Numbered from the stretch's first letter, positions 8,923 to 18,889 are shown. The stretch: DNA of 64,000 nucleotides from an uncultured Fretibacterium sp. (GCA_946183145.1 CAMGZM010000008.1:1-64000); one strand, 5' to 3'. Translations and numbers: made by a program. The notes: generated by a model from the letters alone, not told the origin.

Positions 8923-8952
8923 TTGACAATCGGATAAAAACGCGGTTATAAT
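8923..8952 (+). promoter_or_regulatory. Sigma-70-type promoter for tRNA-Ser(CGA)
   Basis: TTGACA at 8923-8928 and TATAAT at 8947-8952 are both perfect consensus boxes with an 18-base spacer, about 40 bases before the tRNA. This is the clearest promoter in the window. Confidence 0.85.
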
Positions 8953-8992
8953 AACCCGTCAATCCAAATCACACAAACACATCACGAAAAGT

Positions 8993-9082
8993 GGAGACGT
9001 GGCCGAGTGGTCGAAGGCGGTTGACTCGAAATCAACTGAGCGGCTTGCCGTTCCTAGAGTTCGAATCTCTACGTCTCCGCCA
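8993..9082 (+). tRNA. tRNA-Ser (anticodon CGA)
   Basis: Acceptor arms GGAGACG and CGTCTCC pair perfectly. The anticodon stem TTGA/TCAA encloses CGA, a long variable arm follows (GAGCGGCTTGCCGTTC), and the T arm has GTTCGAATC. CCA is encoded at 9080-9082, unlike in the tRNA-Ser at 1466. Confidence 0.95.
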
Positions 9083-9116
9083 TTTTTATATGCAAAGGCA
9101 GGTTTCTCATAACGTC

Positions 9117-10313
9117 ATGAAAATTCTCGTAATCAACTGCGGAAGTTCATCCCTCAAGTATCAGTTATTCGACATGGAAGACGAGTCAGTCTCAGCAAAA
9201 GGACTTGTAGACAGAATCGGTATAGACGGCTCAAATATCACGCACCGCAAGACAGGCGCGGACCCTTTCAAGATTGAGACACCCATTAAAGACCACAAAG
9301 CAGCAATGAAGCTCGTGCTTGAGGCGCTGCTTGATCCTAATCATGGCGTATTGAAATCGCTTGACGAAATCGCCGGGGCAGGACACCGCATAGTTTCGGG
9401 CGGAGATTTGTACAAGGAGTCAGTACTTGTTGACGATAAAGTTATGGACGGACTCAGGCAGTGCATACCGCTTGCGCCGCTTCACAATCCCGGCCACATA
9501 ATGGGCATCGAGGCAATACAGCACGCGTTACCGAAATTGCCGAATGTCGTTGTGTTCGATACGGCGTTTCATCAGACTATGCCGGATTACGCATACATGT
9601 ACGGACTTCCTTGGGAGTTTTACGAGACTCACCGCGTAAGGCGTTACGGCGCGCACGGAACAAGCCATCACTTTGTCGCGTTGAGGACAGCGGAAATTCT
9701 CGGCAAACCGTTAGACAGTCTCAAGATGATTACATGCCATCTCGGTAACGGAAGCTCAATATCAGCCGTCAAAAATGGCAAGTGCATAGATACATCAATG
9801 GGATTAACGCCTCTTGCGGGTGTCTTGATGGGAACTCGCACCGGTGATATGGATCCTGCGTGCGTACCTTTTGTGCAGAACATCACGAAATACACAGCCG
9901 ACGAGATGAACAACTTTATGAACAAGAAGAGCGGCTTGCTAGGCATTTCAGGAGTCAGCAGCGATTTACGCGACGTTGAAGAGGCAGCCGCAAAAGGCAA
10001 TGACCGTGCACGGCTCGCAATCGACATGTTAGAGTACGGCATAGCGAAATACATCGGAGCTTACACGGTAGCTATGGGAGGGCTTGACGTAATAGTCTTC
10101 ACGGCTGGAATCGGCGAAAACAGCGCGGCAACACGTGAGGGAGTCTGCAAGAAGCTCGAATTTATGGGCGTAAAGATTGACCACGAAAAGAACAACATTC
10201 GCGGAAAAGAAGCAACAGTAAGCGCGGATGACTCAAAAGTCCGTGTTATGGTTGTTCCTACAAATGAAGAATTGATGATCGCCCGCGAGACAAAGAGAAT
10301 AGCATTTGCGTAA
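9117..10313 (+). CDS. ackA: Acetate kinase
   Basis: It converts acetyl phosphate and ADP to acetate and ATP, the main substrate-level ATP step of many acetogenic fermentations. The 398-residue length is standard. Signatures include MKILVINCGSSSLKYQLFDM at the N-terminus, GHRIVSGG, VFDTAFHQTMP, RRYGAHGTSHH, CHLGNGSSI, MGLTPLAGVLMGTRTGDMDP and the ASKHA motif FTAGIGENS. The start is ATG 9117; the longer frame from 8991 runs through the tRNA gene. No pta gene is adjacent. Its stop overlaps the start of the yceD gene by 8 bases. Confidence 0.98.
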   Translation: MKILVINCGSSSLKYQLFDMEDESVSAKGLVDRIGIDGSNITHRKTGADPFKIETPIKDHKAAMKLVLEALLDPNHGVLKSLDEIAGAGHRIVSGGDLYKESVLVDDKVMDGLRQCIPLAPLHNPGHIMGIEAIQHALPKLPNVVVFDTAFHQTMPDYAYMYGLPWEFYETHRVRRYGAHGTSHHFVALRTAEILGKPLDSLKMITCHLGNGSSISAVKNGKCIDTSMGLTPLAGVLMGTRTGDMDPACVPFVQNITKYTADEMNNFMNKKSGLLGISGVSSDLRDVEEAAAKGNDRARLAIDMLEYGIAKYIGAYTVAMGGLDVIVFTAGIGENSAATREGVCKKLEFMGVKIDHEKNNIRGKEATVSADDSKVRVMVVPTNEELMIARETKRIAFA

Positions 10314-10857
10314 CTTATTCCACGAATCACAGAAGGCATTATTAACCCTTCCGCCCAAGAATGACACGGAGGCCGAAATTTTTTCAGAATGGGATTTCCC
10401 TGACGGTCTCCTGAATTTTGACGGGCAGGAATTTATTTTCCCCGCAGGTTTTCACGCCTCGGCCATGTCGCGCTGGATTGAAGAAGGACTCTTGCTTGTG
10501 AATATCACCGTGTCGGCAAATGTTGAGGGAGAATGCGCCCGTTGTCTTGCGCCCGCAAATCTTGAAATATCGGGGGAATTGGGGTATCTTTATTGTTCGC
10601 GCAGTGCTGAAGAGCTTGAAGGCTTTGATGACTTTATGCCCGTTGAAGTAAATCATTTCGGCAGGGTTATTGACGTTATGCCGCAGATAAGAGAGAGTAT
10701 ATATACGTTGCTTCCCACGAAAATTTTGTGCCGTGATGACTGCAAAGGATTATGCCCCGTCTGCGGGAAAAATCTCAATGAGGGTTCATGCTCATGTGTG
10801 AATGATGACATTGACCCGCGTCTTGAAGCACTGCGGAATTTCAGCAGCGAACAATAA
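10306..10857 (+). CDS. yceD: YceD family protein (DUF177)
   Basis: A 183-residue member of the YceD/DUF177 family, linked to 23S rRNA accumulation in plants and E. coli and very often encoded directly before rpmF, as here. The family Cys pattern is seen: GECARCLAP in the middle and CRDDCKGLCPVCGKNLN near the C-terminus, probably a zinc ribbon. The start is a TTG inside the end of ackA (8-base overlap); no convincing downstream start precedes the conserved region. Confidence 0.88.
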   Translation: MRNLFHESQKALLTLPPKNDTEAEIFSEWDFPDGLLNFDGQEFIFPAGFHASAMSRWIEEGLLLVNITVSANVEGECARCLAPANLEISGELGYLYCSRSAEELEGFDDFMPVEVNHFGRVIDVMPQIRESIYTLLPTKILCRDDCKGLCPVCGKNLNEGSCSCVNDDIDPRLEALRNFSSEQ

Positions 10858-10879
10858 TTATCACAGGGGGATTCAAATC

Positions 10880-11080
10880 ATGGCAACACCTAAAAGAAAA
10901 GTATCTCATGCCCGCACATCGCAGAGAAAAGCAAACTGGCTCGGAACATTGAGCGCGCCCGTAACAATGGCCTGCCCCAAATGCGGAGAAGCAACGCTCA
11001 AACATCACGCCTGCCCGTCATGCGGTTATTACAGGGGACATCAGGCAGTGAAGTCAAAAACAGAAGAAGCAGCCGGCTAA
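10880..11080 (+). CDS. rpmF: 50S ribosomal protein L32
   Basis: A 66-residue ribosomal protein of the large subunit. It starts MATPKRKVSHARTSQRKANW and carries the zinc-ribbon pairs CPKCG and CPSCGYYRG. The ribosome site CAGGGGG is 8 bases before ATG 10880. The longer frame from 10802 overlaps yceD and is not used. Confidence 0.98.
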   Translation: MATPKRKVSHARTSQRKANWLGTLSAPVTMACPKCGEATLKHHACPSCGYYRGHQAVKSKTEEAAG

Positions 11081-11107
11081 AACCAGCGGACAATGAGAAT
11101 CAGAAGG

Positions 11108-11136
11108 GCCGGGGGTATTGTGCCTCCGGCTTTATG
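11108..11136 (+). terminator. Hairpin between rpmF and htpG
   Basis: GCCGG (11108-11112) pairs with CCGGC (11126-11130), with further G-C pairs inside, followed by a short TTTAT. It probably ends the ackA-yceD-rpmF transcript, perhaps incompletely. Confidence 0.5.
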
Positions 11137-11146
11137 GTAAAAGATT

Positions 11147-13012
11147 ATGAGTGAAGAAAAATTTTATTTCCAGTCTGAAGCCGCCGAGTTATTGCGGATG
11201 ATGATAGACTCGGTTTACTCGAACAAAGATATATTTCTGCGCGAGCTTGTGTCAAACGCTTCTGACGCTCTCGACAAACGGCGGATTGAATGCCTCAAGG
11301 ACACGGAGTTAGCAGAGAATACCAATCCCGAAATCAAGATAGAAATCAATCCTGACGCGAAAACTTTATCAGTAAGCGACAACGGAATCGGAATGTCCCG
11401 CGATGAAATCATAAAATATCTCGGAACAATCGCCAAATCAGGCACGAAAGAATTTCTCAAAGTCGCAAAAGATTCCGACACTCAGCAGGAATTAATAGGC
11501 CAGTTCGGAGTCGGATTCTATTCTGTCTTCATGGCCGCAGAGAAAGTAGAAGTAATCACACGCAGATTAGGCAGCGCAGAGACCTACAAATTCACATCTG
11601 ACGGGGACGGCTCATTCACGGTTGAAGACACTGAACAGCGCGGTGAATGCGGGACAACTGTAACACTTTTCATGAAGCAGCCCGAAGAAGGCGCGAAAAA
11701 TTATCTTGACGAATGGACAATCAGGGACATAATCAGCAAATATTCAGACTTCATATCATGGCCGATATACTATCAGGACAAAATCATTAATTCCCGTAAA
11801 GCGATATGGCAGAGACCCGACAGCGAAATCACAGAGGAAGAATACAAAGAGTTTTACCAGCATTTGACGCACGATTTCACAGAGCCTTTAGCGCACATAA
11901 AAATCAACGCGGAAGGAACAACAAACTTCAAGGGCTTGCTGTTCATACCGTCAAAAGCTCCGTTTGATTTCTTCATCAACCGCGACTCCGGCGGCGTAAG
12001 TCTCTACATTAACCGAGTGTTTATCATGAACGACTGCAAGGAATTAATCCCTGAGTACATGAAGTTCATACGGGGCGTGATTGACTCTGAGGATTTGCCG
12101 CTGAATATTTCCCGTGAAATTCTGCAGGATGAGCCGATAATCCGAATCATAAAACGCAGCACACAGCGCAAGATTTTCACGGAATTACGGAAAATGCTTG
12201 AGAATGACCGCGAGAAATACATAACATTCTGGCAGGAGTTCGGACGAGTCTTCAAGGAAGGAATCGCGATTGACCCGGAGAACGTCAAAACAATACTTTC
12301 ACTTGCGATTTTCAGGACAACGGATAATGACGGATGGACGACTCTCGATGAGTACAAATCACGGATGAAGCCAGATCAAAAGGGTATCTACTGCCTTGCG
12401 GGAAAAGACAACGTTACAGCGTTAAGATCATCACCAAAACTTGAGCCGTTTACGTCAAGAGGCTATGAAGTCTTGCTGATGACAGATCCGTTTGATGAAT
12501 GGCTGCTTGCTCAGGGTGATTTTGTCCTGCCGAAAGATGAAGCCGATTTCCTCAACATTGCGCGGGATGACGTTACGCCGTTTTCAGATGACGAAAAGAA
12601 AGCCAATGACGACAAACTGAAAGAGATTGACGCGGAATATGAGCCTTTGAGGAAACTTGCGCTTGAGATTCTTCCCGACAAGCTGGAAGGGTTGCGGCCA
12701 TCGTTGACTCTCACCGGGACTCCTGCGTGTTTGCGGGATGGTGCCGGGGGAATATCTTTGCAGATGGAAAATCTTATGCGTTCGGCGGGTCGTGTTGTTC
12801 CTCCTCAAAAGAGAGTGCTTGAAGTCAGCGCGAATCATCCGGCTGTCAGAAAGTTAATCGCAATTTCTGAGAATGACAAGGAGAAGGCCGGAAAAATTCT
12901 GCGGGTACTTTATGATGAGGCGTTATTGCTTGAAGGTGTAATGCCTGATAACCCTGCGGAATTTGTGAAGCGTGTTGATGAGATTATGACTGTTGCGCTG
13001 GAGGACGGTTAA
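11147..13012 (+). CDS. htpG: Molecular chaperone HtpG (Hsp90)
   Basis: A 621-residue bacterial Hsp90, full length. The N-terminal GHKL ATPase domain shows ELVSNASDALDK with the catalytic Glu, DNGIGM, and GQFGVGFYS as the lid segment. The middle domain carries NRVFIMNDCKELIPEY and LPLNISREILQ with the conserved Arg. A C-terminal dimerisation domain follows. The next gene begins three bases after its stop, so the acidic repeat protein is likely co-transcribed. Confidence 0.98.
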   Translation: MSEEKFYFQSEAAELLRMMIDSVYSNKDIFLRELVSNASDALDKRRIECLKDTELAENTNPEIKIEINPDAKTLSVSDNGIGMSRDEIIKYLGTIAKSGTKEFLKVAKDSDTQQELIGQFGVGFYSVFMAAEKVEVITRRLGSAETYKFTSDGDGSFTVEDTEQRGECGTTVTLFMKQPEEGAKNYLDEWTIRDIISKYSDFISWPIYYQDKIINSRKAIWQRPDSEITEEEYKEFYQHLTHDFTEPLAHIKINAEGTTNFKGLLFIPSKAPFDFFINRDSGGVSLYINRVFIMNDCKELIPEYMKFIRGVIDSEDLPLNISREILQDEPIIRIIKRSTQRKIFTELRKMLENDREKYITFWQEFGRVFKEGIAIDPENVKTILSLAIFRTTDNDGWTTLDEYKSRMKPDQKGIYCLAGKDNVTALRSSPKLEPFTSRGYEVLLMTDPFDEWLLAQGDFVLPKDEADFLNIARDDVTPFSDDEKKANDDKLKEIDAEYEPLRKLALEILPDKLEGLRPSLTLTGTPACLRDGAGGISLQMENLMRSAGRVVPPQKRVLEVSANHPAVRKLIAISENDKEKAGKILRVLYDEALLLEGVMPDNPAEFVKRVDEIMTVALEDG

Positions 13013-13015
13013 ACT

Positions 13016-14398
13016 ATGCCGTTTTTGCGCGCAGCACGTATCAAGAAAAATCTTCAGCCCGAAATTGAACGGGTTAAAGTTTTGCCGACTCTTGTTGTTG
13101 AAGAAGAGACAGAGCCGGAAGAAGAATTTACTCCGACGCAGATTGAGGATCTTCACAGGCTGATAGACATCAGGACGAAAGAAGCCGAACAAAAAGAGCC
13201 GGAATTTTTGCAGCCTGAAAATGTTATTGTCGTTGTGCCGGAATTTGTCCCGGAAGCTGAGACGATAATTCTTGACGCGGAGTCGGTGCAGGAAATTCCA
13301 GAGTCTGAAGATGAATCTTTTGCGCCGGAAGCTACAACAGAATCGATTGCGCCCGAATCTGAACATGAACATGAAACTGTAACGCCCGAAACTGATACCG
13401 AGCCGGAAATCTCACAGTCTCAAACAGAATTAGCGCAAGAAACTTCACAGCCAGAATTATCACAGGAAGTTACAGCAGAAACTATTACGCCTGAAACTGA
13501 CACCGAGCCGGAAATCTCACAGCCTCAAACAGAGTCAGCGCAAGAAACTTCACAGCCCGATTCATCACAAGAAGTTACAGCAGAAAATCTTACGCCTGAA
13601 TTTGAGCAGGAAATCTCACAGTCTCAAACAGAATTAGCGCAAGAAACTTCACAGCCAGAATTATCACAGGAAGTTACAGCAGAGAATCTTACGCCCGAAT
13701 TTGACACTGAGCCGGAAATCTCAGAAGCCGAATCAGAATCAGAAGCCGGAATTTTGCCGGAAGACTCGAACAACGCAAGCGCAGATTTTGACGAAAATTC
13801 AATCCTCGATGAGCCATCACAAAATGAGACTCCCAATCTTGAAGCCGAAATTTTTACCGAGACTCACGAACCTGAACAGGAAATCATTACCCCTGAAGCT
13901 GAAACAGAATCATCACATGAAGAATCGCACGAACAATCACAGGAAGATTCACAGCCAGCAAAATCGCACAAAGATTACAGCGGATCACAGCTCAATTACG
14001 ATTTCACGTCGGGAGAAAGATACGTTGACAAAGTTTCGACAAAAACAGAGTTCGACAAAATGCTTGATGAGCTTGCAAACATCAGCAAAGAGCTTTTATC
14101 GTGGCAGGCTGACAAGTTTGCGCGGGATTACACCGAAAAATTTCAGGAGGGCGAGTCCTCTCAGGCTGAAGCGCGAAAATATGAGGCGTTCTTAGGCGGT
14201 TATATCACTAACGCGGCCATGATGCTTTACGATAAGGGCTACAGGGAAGCGGCAATCAAACAGCTCGAACAGGCTAAAAGCATTCTTGACGCACGCAAAA
14301 AACTTGAGGACGAAACTTCAGCAATAAAATCACGCGTTGAGGAACAAAATGATTCTGTTGACTTGTCCGACATCTTAGGGCTTTTCGGCGACGGCTAG
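13016..14398 (+). CDS. Acidic repeat protein with helical C-terminal domain
   Basis: A 460-residue protein I cannot name. Residues 1-100 are acidic with a basic first turn (MPFLRAARIKKNL). Residues 100-330 are a low-complexity Glu/Pro/Ser/Gln/Thr linker made of imperfect repeats around EPEISQ, QETSQPELSQEVTAE and TPE. Residues 330-460 form a compact, mostly helical domain (FDKMLDELANISKELLSWQADKFARDY, MMLYDKGYREAAIKQLEQAK) that looks like one or two TPR-like hairpins. There is no signal peptide or membrane segment. It follows htpG by three bases. The SEPEI-type acidic linker resembles the tail of the ParA-like protein at 57948-59336. Confidence 0.75.
   Translation: MPFLRAARIKKNLQPEIERVKVLPTLVVEEETEPEEEFTPTQIEDLHRLIDIRTKEAEQKEPEFLQPENVIVVVPEFVPEAETIILDAESVQEIPESEDESFAPEATTESIAPESEHEHETVTPETDTEPEISQSQTELAQETSQPELSQEVTAETITPETDTEPEISQPQTESAQETSQPDSSQEVTAENLTPEFEQEISQSQTELAQETSQPELSQEVTAENLTPEFDTEPEISEAESESEAGILPEDSNNASADFDENSILDEPSQNETPNLEAEIFTETHEPEQEIITPEAETESSHEESHEQSQEDSQPAKSHKDYSGSQLNYDFTSGERYVDKVSTKTEFDKMLDELANISKELLSWQADKFARDYTEKFQEGESSQAEARKYEAFLGGYITNAAMMLYDKGYREAAIKQLEQAKSILDARKKLEDETSAIKSRVEEQNDSVDLSDILGLFGDG
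13391..13720 (+). repeat. Imperfect tandem repeats inside the acidic protein gene
   Basis: About three units of roughly 100 bases, each coding for a version of EPEISQ-QTE-AQETSQP-SQEVTAE-TPE. The units starting near 13399 and 13609 are almost identical over about 75 bases, close enough for recombination to change copy number without changing the frame. Confidence 0.75.
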
Positions 14399-14425
14399 AG
14401 GACTCATCATGGCAATCACATAATC

Positions 14426-14462
14426 ACAGCTTTCGTAATTAAACGGAGGCTGTTTTTTTTTG
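14426..14462 (+). terminator. Intrinsic terminator after acidic repeat gene
   Basis: ACAGC (14426-14430) pairs with GCTGT (14449-14453) and is followed by an uninterrupted run of T. Confidence 0.65.
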
Positions 14463-14529
14463 CCTTATGTTATAATCCATTCATCCAAAATTTTTTTACA
14501 CAATCAAATACAGCAGGGAGAGATTTATT

Positions 14530-15546
14530 TTGTTCAGCAAGAAATTTGTTGCATCCGTTCTCGTCCTCGTTCTTTGCTTTGCTCCTATGGCAACAGCAGC
14601 AGTTTACGATGGGCAGCGCGTTCGTATCGTCATCGGCTCAACGGCCGTATCAGGAGACAGCTACATGATGGCCGACATCGTGAACCGTTACTTGCAGAAA
14701 TATCTCAAGTGCAGCTCGAAAGTTGACCCGATCGGAGCAAATGAAGCATTCGCCACAATCAAGAGTGCAACGCCTGACGGAATGACATTCATGATCTTCC
14801 ACGACATGACATATTTGGGCGTTCTTTTCGGGAGTTACAGCTCAGAATATGACCTCGAAAATATGGTTATCGGCCCGCGCGTAGGCCAGAACCCCGGCTC
14901 CTGTTTCGCGGCAAAGAAGAATGCTCCCTACAAAGACATGAAGGAGCTTGCGGAATGGCTCAAGGCTGACAGCTCGCGCACCGTAAGACTCTCCGTTGAG
15001 CTTGGGAGCGTCAGCAATCTCGGATTCGTCATCTATTATGTGTGGCTCAAGAACACTTACGGCGAAAACGTTGCGAATCAAATGCGCTTTGTTCTCGGCG
15101 GATCAACTGACACGAAACTCCAGCAGCTTTGGGACAACAACGCAGATGTAATTTTCGGGGACTACAGCTCGTTCCTCCAGTACACAGCAGACGGCGTTGA
15201 CGAGCAGTTAGCGTTGAAGTATGTCGGAATCATGGACAAAGTTCCGGGGCGTGATGACCTTCCTGTTTACGGCGATATGGGAATCACAATGGACGGAACG
15301 CCCGTTTACTTCTCAAAAGATTTCCTCATCTACCTTCCTAAGGGAACGCCTGACGAGGTTGTGAAAGAGCTTGACGAGGCCGTAGCGAAAATGCAGGCTG
15401 ACCCCGATTATCAGAGCGACATGGCAAAAATGACTTACGCCGCGAAAACTCTTCCCAGCAAAGAAGCAAAAGATTTCATCTACGCAAAGCGCGACGCAAT
15501 CAAGAAAGTACTTTCAGAAGCTCCCAACATTGAAGATTTAGAGTAA
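14530..15546 (+). CDS. tctC: TTT transporter solute-binding protein (TctC family), system 1
   Basis: The periplasmic receptor of a tripartite tricarboxylate transporter. It has 338 residues with a signal peptide (MFSKKF, hydrophobic ASVLVLVLCF, cleavage near ATAA). The mature protein starts with the usual RVRIVIGS strand and keeps Bug-family features (DTKLQQLWDNNADVIFGDY, VYFSKDFLIYLPKGTPDEVV). The start is TTG 14530 after CAGGGAGA; no ATG fits. TATAAT at 14468-14473 is a likely -10 box. Neighbouring glucarate and galactarate dehydratases suggest a hexarate substrate, an inference from context only. Confidence 0.88.
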   Translation: MFSKKFVASVLVLVLCFAPMATAAVYDGQRVRIVIGSTAVSGDSYMMADIVNRYLQKYLKCSSKVDPIGANEAFATIKSATPDGMTFMIFHDMTYLGVLFGSYSSEYDLENMVIGPRVGQNPGSCFAAKKNAPYKDMKELAEWLKADSSRTVRLSVELGSVSNLGFVIYYVWLKNTYGENVANQMRFVLGGSTDTKLQQLWDNNADVIFGDYSSFLQYTADGVDEQLALKYVGIMDKVPGRDDLPVYGDMGITMDGTPVYFSKDFLIYLPKGTPDEVVKELDEAVAKMQADPDYQSDMAKMTYAAKTLPSKEAKDFIYAKRDAIKKVLSEAPNIEDLE

Positions 15547-15558
15547 CAAACGCAAAAT

Positions 15559-15587
15559 GCCTCCTCTTTTCATCACGGGGAGGCTTT
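15559..15587 (+). promoter_or_regulatory. Hairpin between tctC and tctB
   Basis: GCCTCC (15559-15564) pairs with GGAGGC (15579-15584), followed by a short TTT. It sits in the only sizeable gap of the operon and may partly stop transcription or protect the 3' end of the tctC mRNA, favouring the binding protein. Confidence 0.5.
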
Positions 15588-15610
15588 CACATCTCAAGGA
15601 GGCGTAAAAA

Positions 15611-16033
15611 TTGCAGCAAATGCTAAGGGAATGGCTGAAGATACGCAACATGCACTTCTTCTTTCCGTATCTTATCGGCTCAATATGCCTGATACTTTTC
15701 GTAATCATACTCATTCAGCGCGCAATCAAGTGCAAAAAGGAAGGTACTCCGTTCGTAAACTTCAAGGGCTATCACTTCTTCCGTGAAAATTATGACAAAG
15801 TGAAATTGTGGGGATCTGTTATTCTCTTCATACTCTACATAATCTGCCTGCCGATTCTCCATTTTGCATGGGCGAGCGTGATATTCATCTTCCTGTTCAA
15901 TGTTCTGTTTGAGATGAAGCCGGGAAAACTTTTCGAGGCAAAAAGCGTATTAATCTCAGCAGTTATAGCTTTCGCAGGGTCTTGGGGAGTCTGGTATCTG
16001 TTCTTCAAGGTCTTCAACATAACATTGCCGTAA
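15611..16033 (+). CDS. tctB: TTT transporter small membrane subunit (TctB family), system 1
   Basis: A 140-residue protein with four predicted membrane helices (around FFPYLIGSICLILFVIILI, VILFILYIICLPILHF, ASVIFIFLFNVLFEM and VLISAVIAFAGSWGVWYLF), the layout of the poorly conserved TctB subunit. The start is TTG 15611 with GGAGG 8 bases upstream. It lies between tctC and tctA as in known TTT operons. Confidence 0.85.
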   Translation: MQQMLREWLKIRNMHFFFPYLIGSICLILFVIILIQRAIKCKKEGTPFVNFKGYHFFRENYDKVKLWGSVILFILYIICLPILHFAWASVIFIFLFNVLFEMKPGKLFEAKSVLISAVIAFAGSWGVWYLFFKVFNITLP

Positions 16034-16051
16034 TGGGAGGGAAAATTTATC

Positions 16052-17530
16052 ATGCTGCTTAATGTTGGTCTTGCGCTTCTCGGAACAGCTGTAGGAATAA
16101 TTTTCGGGGCAATACCGGGAATGACCGCAACAATGGCCGTTGCCGTGTTCCTTCCCATGACTTACGCATTCCAGCTCGTTCCGGCGTTGTATCTTTTGCT
16201 CGGTCTTTATGTCGGCGGAATCTCAGGCGGACTCATCCCCGCGATTCTCATCAACGTACCCGGAACACCGTCGAGCGTCTGCACAGGTTTTGACGGTTAC
16301 CCGATGGCACGGCGCGGAGAGTCTGAACGTGCGCTCAAAATCGGAATCACTGCATCATTCTTCGGCGGGATGATTTCATTGATAGTGCTTGCGTTTTTAA
16401 CTCCTCCTCTCGCAAGAATGGCGATAAAGTTCTCGGCCATCGAAAAATTTTTGATTATCCTCTTCGCAATGACTGTTATCGCGGCATTGTCGAAAGGCTC
16501 AATGACAAAAGGAGTCTTTGCGGGCTTCTTGGGCGTATTGCTGAGTCTTGTTGGCGAGCTCTCAATGAATAACCGCATGAGAATGGTGCCTGACTTCCTG
16601 AAGGACGAATTACGGAGCGGATTCCAGTTACTGCCGTTATTGATCGGGCTTTTTGCGATTGCTCAGATGTTCCAGGAGGCAGAAAAGGGAATGCAGAGCA
16701 ACAATCTTGAAGAGGGCGTTACGGTTGAAGGTGCGCGGAAATTCTCATTCTCAGACTTCAAAGGCCAGTGGGTGAACGTCCTGCGCTCGTCATTGCTCGG
16801 CACATTCATGGGAATATTGCCCGGTGTCGGAGGCAGTGCCGCGTCATTAATCGCATACAGCCAGACAAAGAGCTTCTCAAAACATCCCGAATTGATGGGC
16901 AAAGGTGCGCCTGAAGGACTCATTGCGTCAGAATCATCAAACAACGGCCTCACGGGCGGTGCGTTAGTGCCGTTACTCTCACTCGGAATCCCCGGCGATG
17001 CTACAACGGCGGTGTTGATTGGCGCGTTCCTGTTACAGGGGATTCAGGTCGGGCCGCTCTTCATCGGACAGAACCCGGACATCTGGAATCAGATTTTGCT
17101 TGCTCTCGTTGTCTGCAATGTCTTAATGTTCATCGTTATGTTCTTCCCGATAAAGTTAATATCTCAGGTCGTAAAAGTCAGAAGTGCGAGAATGTACCCC
17201 GTAATACTCTTGATGTGTATTGTCGGAGCTTATGCGACTCGTTCGGGCGTTATGTTTGATGTGTGGTGCTTGCTGCTGTTCGGCGTTATCGGATTCGTGA
17301 TGAACAAGATCGGACTTCCTACAGCACCTTTCCTAATCGGCTTCATTCTCGGCAAAGACTTGGAGAAATATTTTATCGAGGCCGTGAAGGGAAATAATTA
17401 CAACTTGGCAGTGTTCTTCCAGAGACCTATAGCACTCGTGATTTGGGCGTTAATCGTAATATTCTTAGGGTATTCGATTTACGACAACATGAAGGGCGGA
17501 GCTTTGGAGAAAATGGGCGTTAAAGACTAA
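16052..17530 (+). CDS. tctA: TTT transporter large membrane subunit (TctA family), system 1
   Basis: The 492-residue main permease with about 12 membrane helices. It has the duplicated TctA signature: [20 protein letters not shown] near residue 12 and [20 protein letters not shown] near residue 255, plus [20 protein letters not shown] and [18 protein letters not shown]. It couples substrate import to an ion gradient. GGGAGGG precedes the ATG, and gudD follows after 17 bases. Confidence 0.96.
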   Translation: MLLNVGLALLGTAVGIIFGAIPGMTATMAVAVFLPMTYAFQLVPALYLLLGLYVGGISGGLIPAILINVPGTPSSVCTGFDGYPMARRGESERALKIGITASFFGGMISLIVLAFLTPPLARMAIKFSAIEKFLIILFAMTVIAALSKGSMTKGVFAGFLGVLLSLVGELSMNNRMRMVPDFLKDELRSGFQLLPLLIGLFAIAQMFQEAEKGMQSNNLEEGVTVEGARKFSFSDFKGQWVNVLRSSLLGTFMGILPGVGGSAASLIAYSQTKSFSKHPELMGKGAPEGLIASESSNNGLTGGALVPLLSLGIPGDATTAVLIGAFLLQGIQVGPLFIGQNPDIWNQILLALVVCNVLMFIVMFFPIKLISQVVKVRSARMYPVILLMCIVGAYATRSGVMFDVWCLLLFGVIGFVMNKIGLPTAPFLIGFILGKDLEKYFIEAVKGNNYNLAVFFQRPIALVIWALIVIFLGYSIYDNMKGGALEKMGVKD

Positions 17531-17547
17531 AGGAGGCGCAACACAAA

Positions 17548-18876
17548 ATGATACCGACAATAAAGAAAATGGACGTTTACCCCGTAGCCGGCCATGACTG
17601 CATGGAGCTTAACTTATCGGGCGCGCACGGGCCGTTCTTCACGCGCAACATCGTAATACTTGAGGACTCAGCGGGCAATCTCGGATGCGGTGAAGTCCCC
17701 GGAGGACAGAAAATCACAAAAGCACTTGAGGACATCAAGCACCTTGTTGTAGGCACAAGAATCGCAGACTACAAAGCGACATTGAACAAAGTCCGCAAAT
17801 GGCTCGATGAGAATATCAAGGATGACGTTCGCGGGCTTCAGACGTTCGACTTGCGCACGGGAGTCCATGTTGTTACGGCGGTTGAAGCACCGTTGCTTGA
17901 CTTGATGGGAAAATTCCTTGACGTTCCCGCCGCTGCATTAATGGGCGATGGTGTACAGCGTGAGCGAGTAAGATTCCTCAGCTATCTTTTCTACATCGGA
18001 GACCGCAAGAAGACAGATCTGCCCTACGAGGAAGAACCCGACTCCCCCTGCGACTGGTACAGACTGCGCCACGAGGAAGCATTAACGCCGGAAAAAATCG
18101 TAGCACTCGCAAAAGCAACTCACGAGAAATACGGCTTTGAGGACTTCAAGCTCAAAGGAGGAGTATTACCGCCTAAAGAGGAGCTTAAAGCAGTACAGGC
18201 CATAAAGGCAGCATTCCCGAACGCAAGAGTCGATCTTGACCCTAACGGATGCTGGAGCCTCAAAGAAGCGTTAGAGATTGCCCCGCAGCTGAAAGAGTGT
18301 TTAGCGTACTGTGAAGATCCCTGTGGTGCTGAGGGAGGATTCAGCGGGCGCGAAGTCATGGCCGAGTTCCGTAAAGCCGCGATGATGCCGACAGCTACGA
18401 ACATGATTAATACCGACTGGCGGCAGATGTTCCACGCGTTAATTCTTCAGGCTGTTGACATTCCACTTGCTGACCCGCATTTCTGGACGATGAACGGAAG
18501 CGTGAGAGTCGGTCAGTTATGCTCAGATTTCGGACTCATGTGGGGCTGCCACAGCAACAATCATTTTGACATTTCACTTGCTATGGTCGTACAGTGCGCG
18601 GCGGCAATCCCCGGACGCATGAACGGAATCGACACGCATTGGATCTGGCAGGAAGGACGCGAGAGACTCACCGTTGAGCCTATGCAGATTGTTGACGGGT
18701 GCATTGACCTTCCCAAGAAGCCGGGACTCGGCGTTGATGTCGACATTGAGCAGGTCAAGAAAGCAAACGCGCTCTATCTTGAACACGGACTCGGCGCAAG
18801 AGATGACGCAATCGGAATGCAGTACTTGATACCGGGCTGGAAGTTCGACAACAAAAAGCCCTGTCTCGTTCGCTAA
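17548..18876 (+). CDS. gudD: Glucarate dehydratase (enolase superfamily)
   Basis: It dehydrates D-glucarate (and often idarate) to 5-keto-4-deoxyglucarate. The 442-residue length is normal. Enolase-superfamily elements are in place: FKLKGG with the catalytic Lys, the metal ligands DLDPNG, CEDPCG and the Asn in [13 protein letters not shown] (this Asn is characteristic of glucarate dehydratases), and the catalytic His in CHSNNHFD. It directly follows tctCBA, which supports a hexarate-uptake role for that transporter. The operon ends at the hairpin after 18890. Confidence 0.95.
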   Translation: MIPTIKKMDVYPVAGHDCMELNLSGAHGPFFTRNIVILEDSAGNLGCGEVPGGQKITKALEDIKHLVVGTRIADYKATLNKVRKWLDENIKDDVRGLQTFDLRTGVHVVTAVEAPLLDLMGKFLDVPAAALMGDGVQRERVRFLSYLFYIGDRKKTDLPYEEEPDSPCDWYRLRHEEALTPEKIVALAKATHEKYGFEDFKLKGGVLPPKEELKAVQAIKAAFPNARVDLDPNGCWSLKEALEIAPQLKECLAYCEDPCGAEGGFSGREVMAEFRKAAMMPTATNMINTDWRQMFHALILQAVDIPLADPHFWTMNGSVRVGQLCSDFGLMWGCHSNNHFDISLAMVVQCAAAIPGRMNGIDTHWIWQEGRERLTVEPMQIVDGCIDLPKKPGLGVDVDIEQVKKANALYLEHGLGARDDAIGMQYLIPGWKFDNKKPCLVR

Positions 18877-18889
18877 TCAAGAATTTCAT

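Noticed and set aside
1466-9082. Attachment-site duplication between the two tRNA-Ser genes
   Set aside because: The shared GTTCGAATCTC is the normal T arm of both tRNAs; there is no integrase between them.
8991-9116. N-terminal extension of acetate kinase
   Set aside because: It runs through tRNA-Ser(CGA); ATG 9117 gives the standard AckA N-terminus.
13391-13720. Possible CRISPR array or mobile repeat
   Set aside because: The repeats are in frame within an acidic linker, have no constant spacers, and encode a continuous protein.
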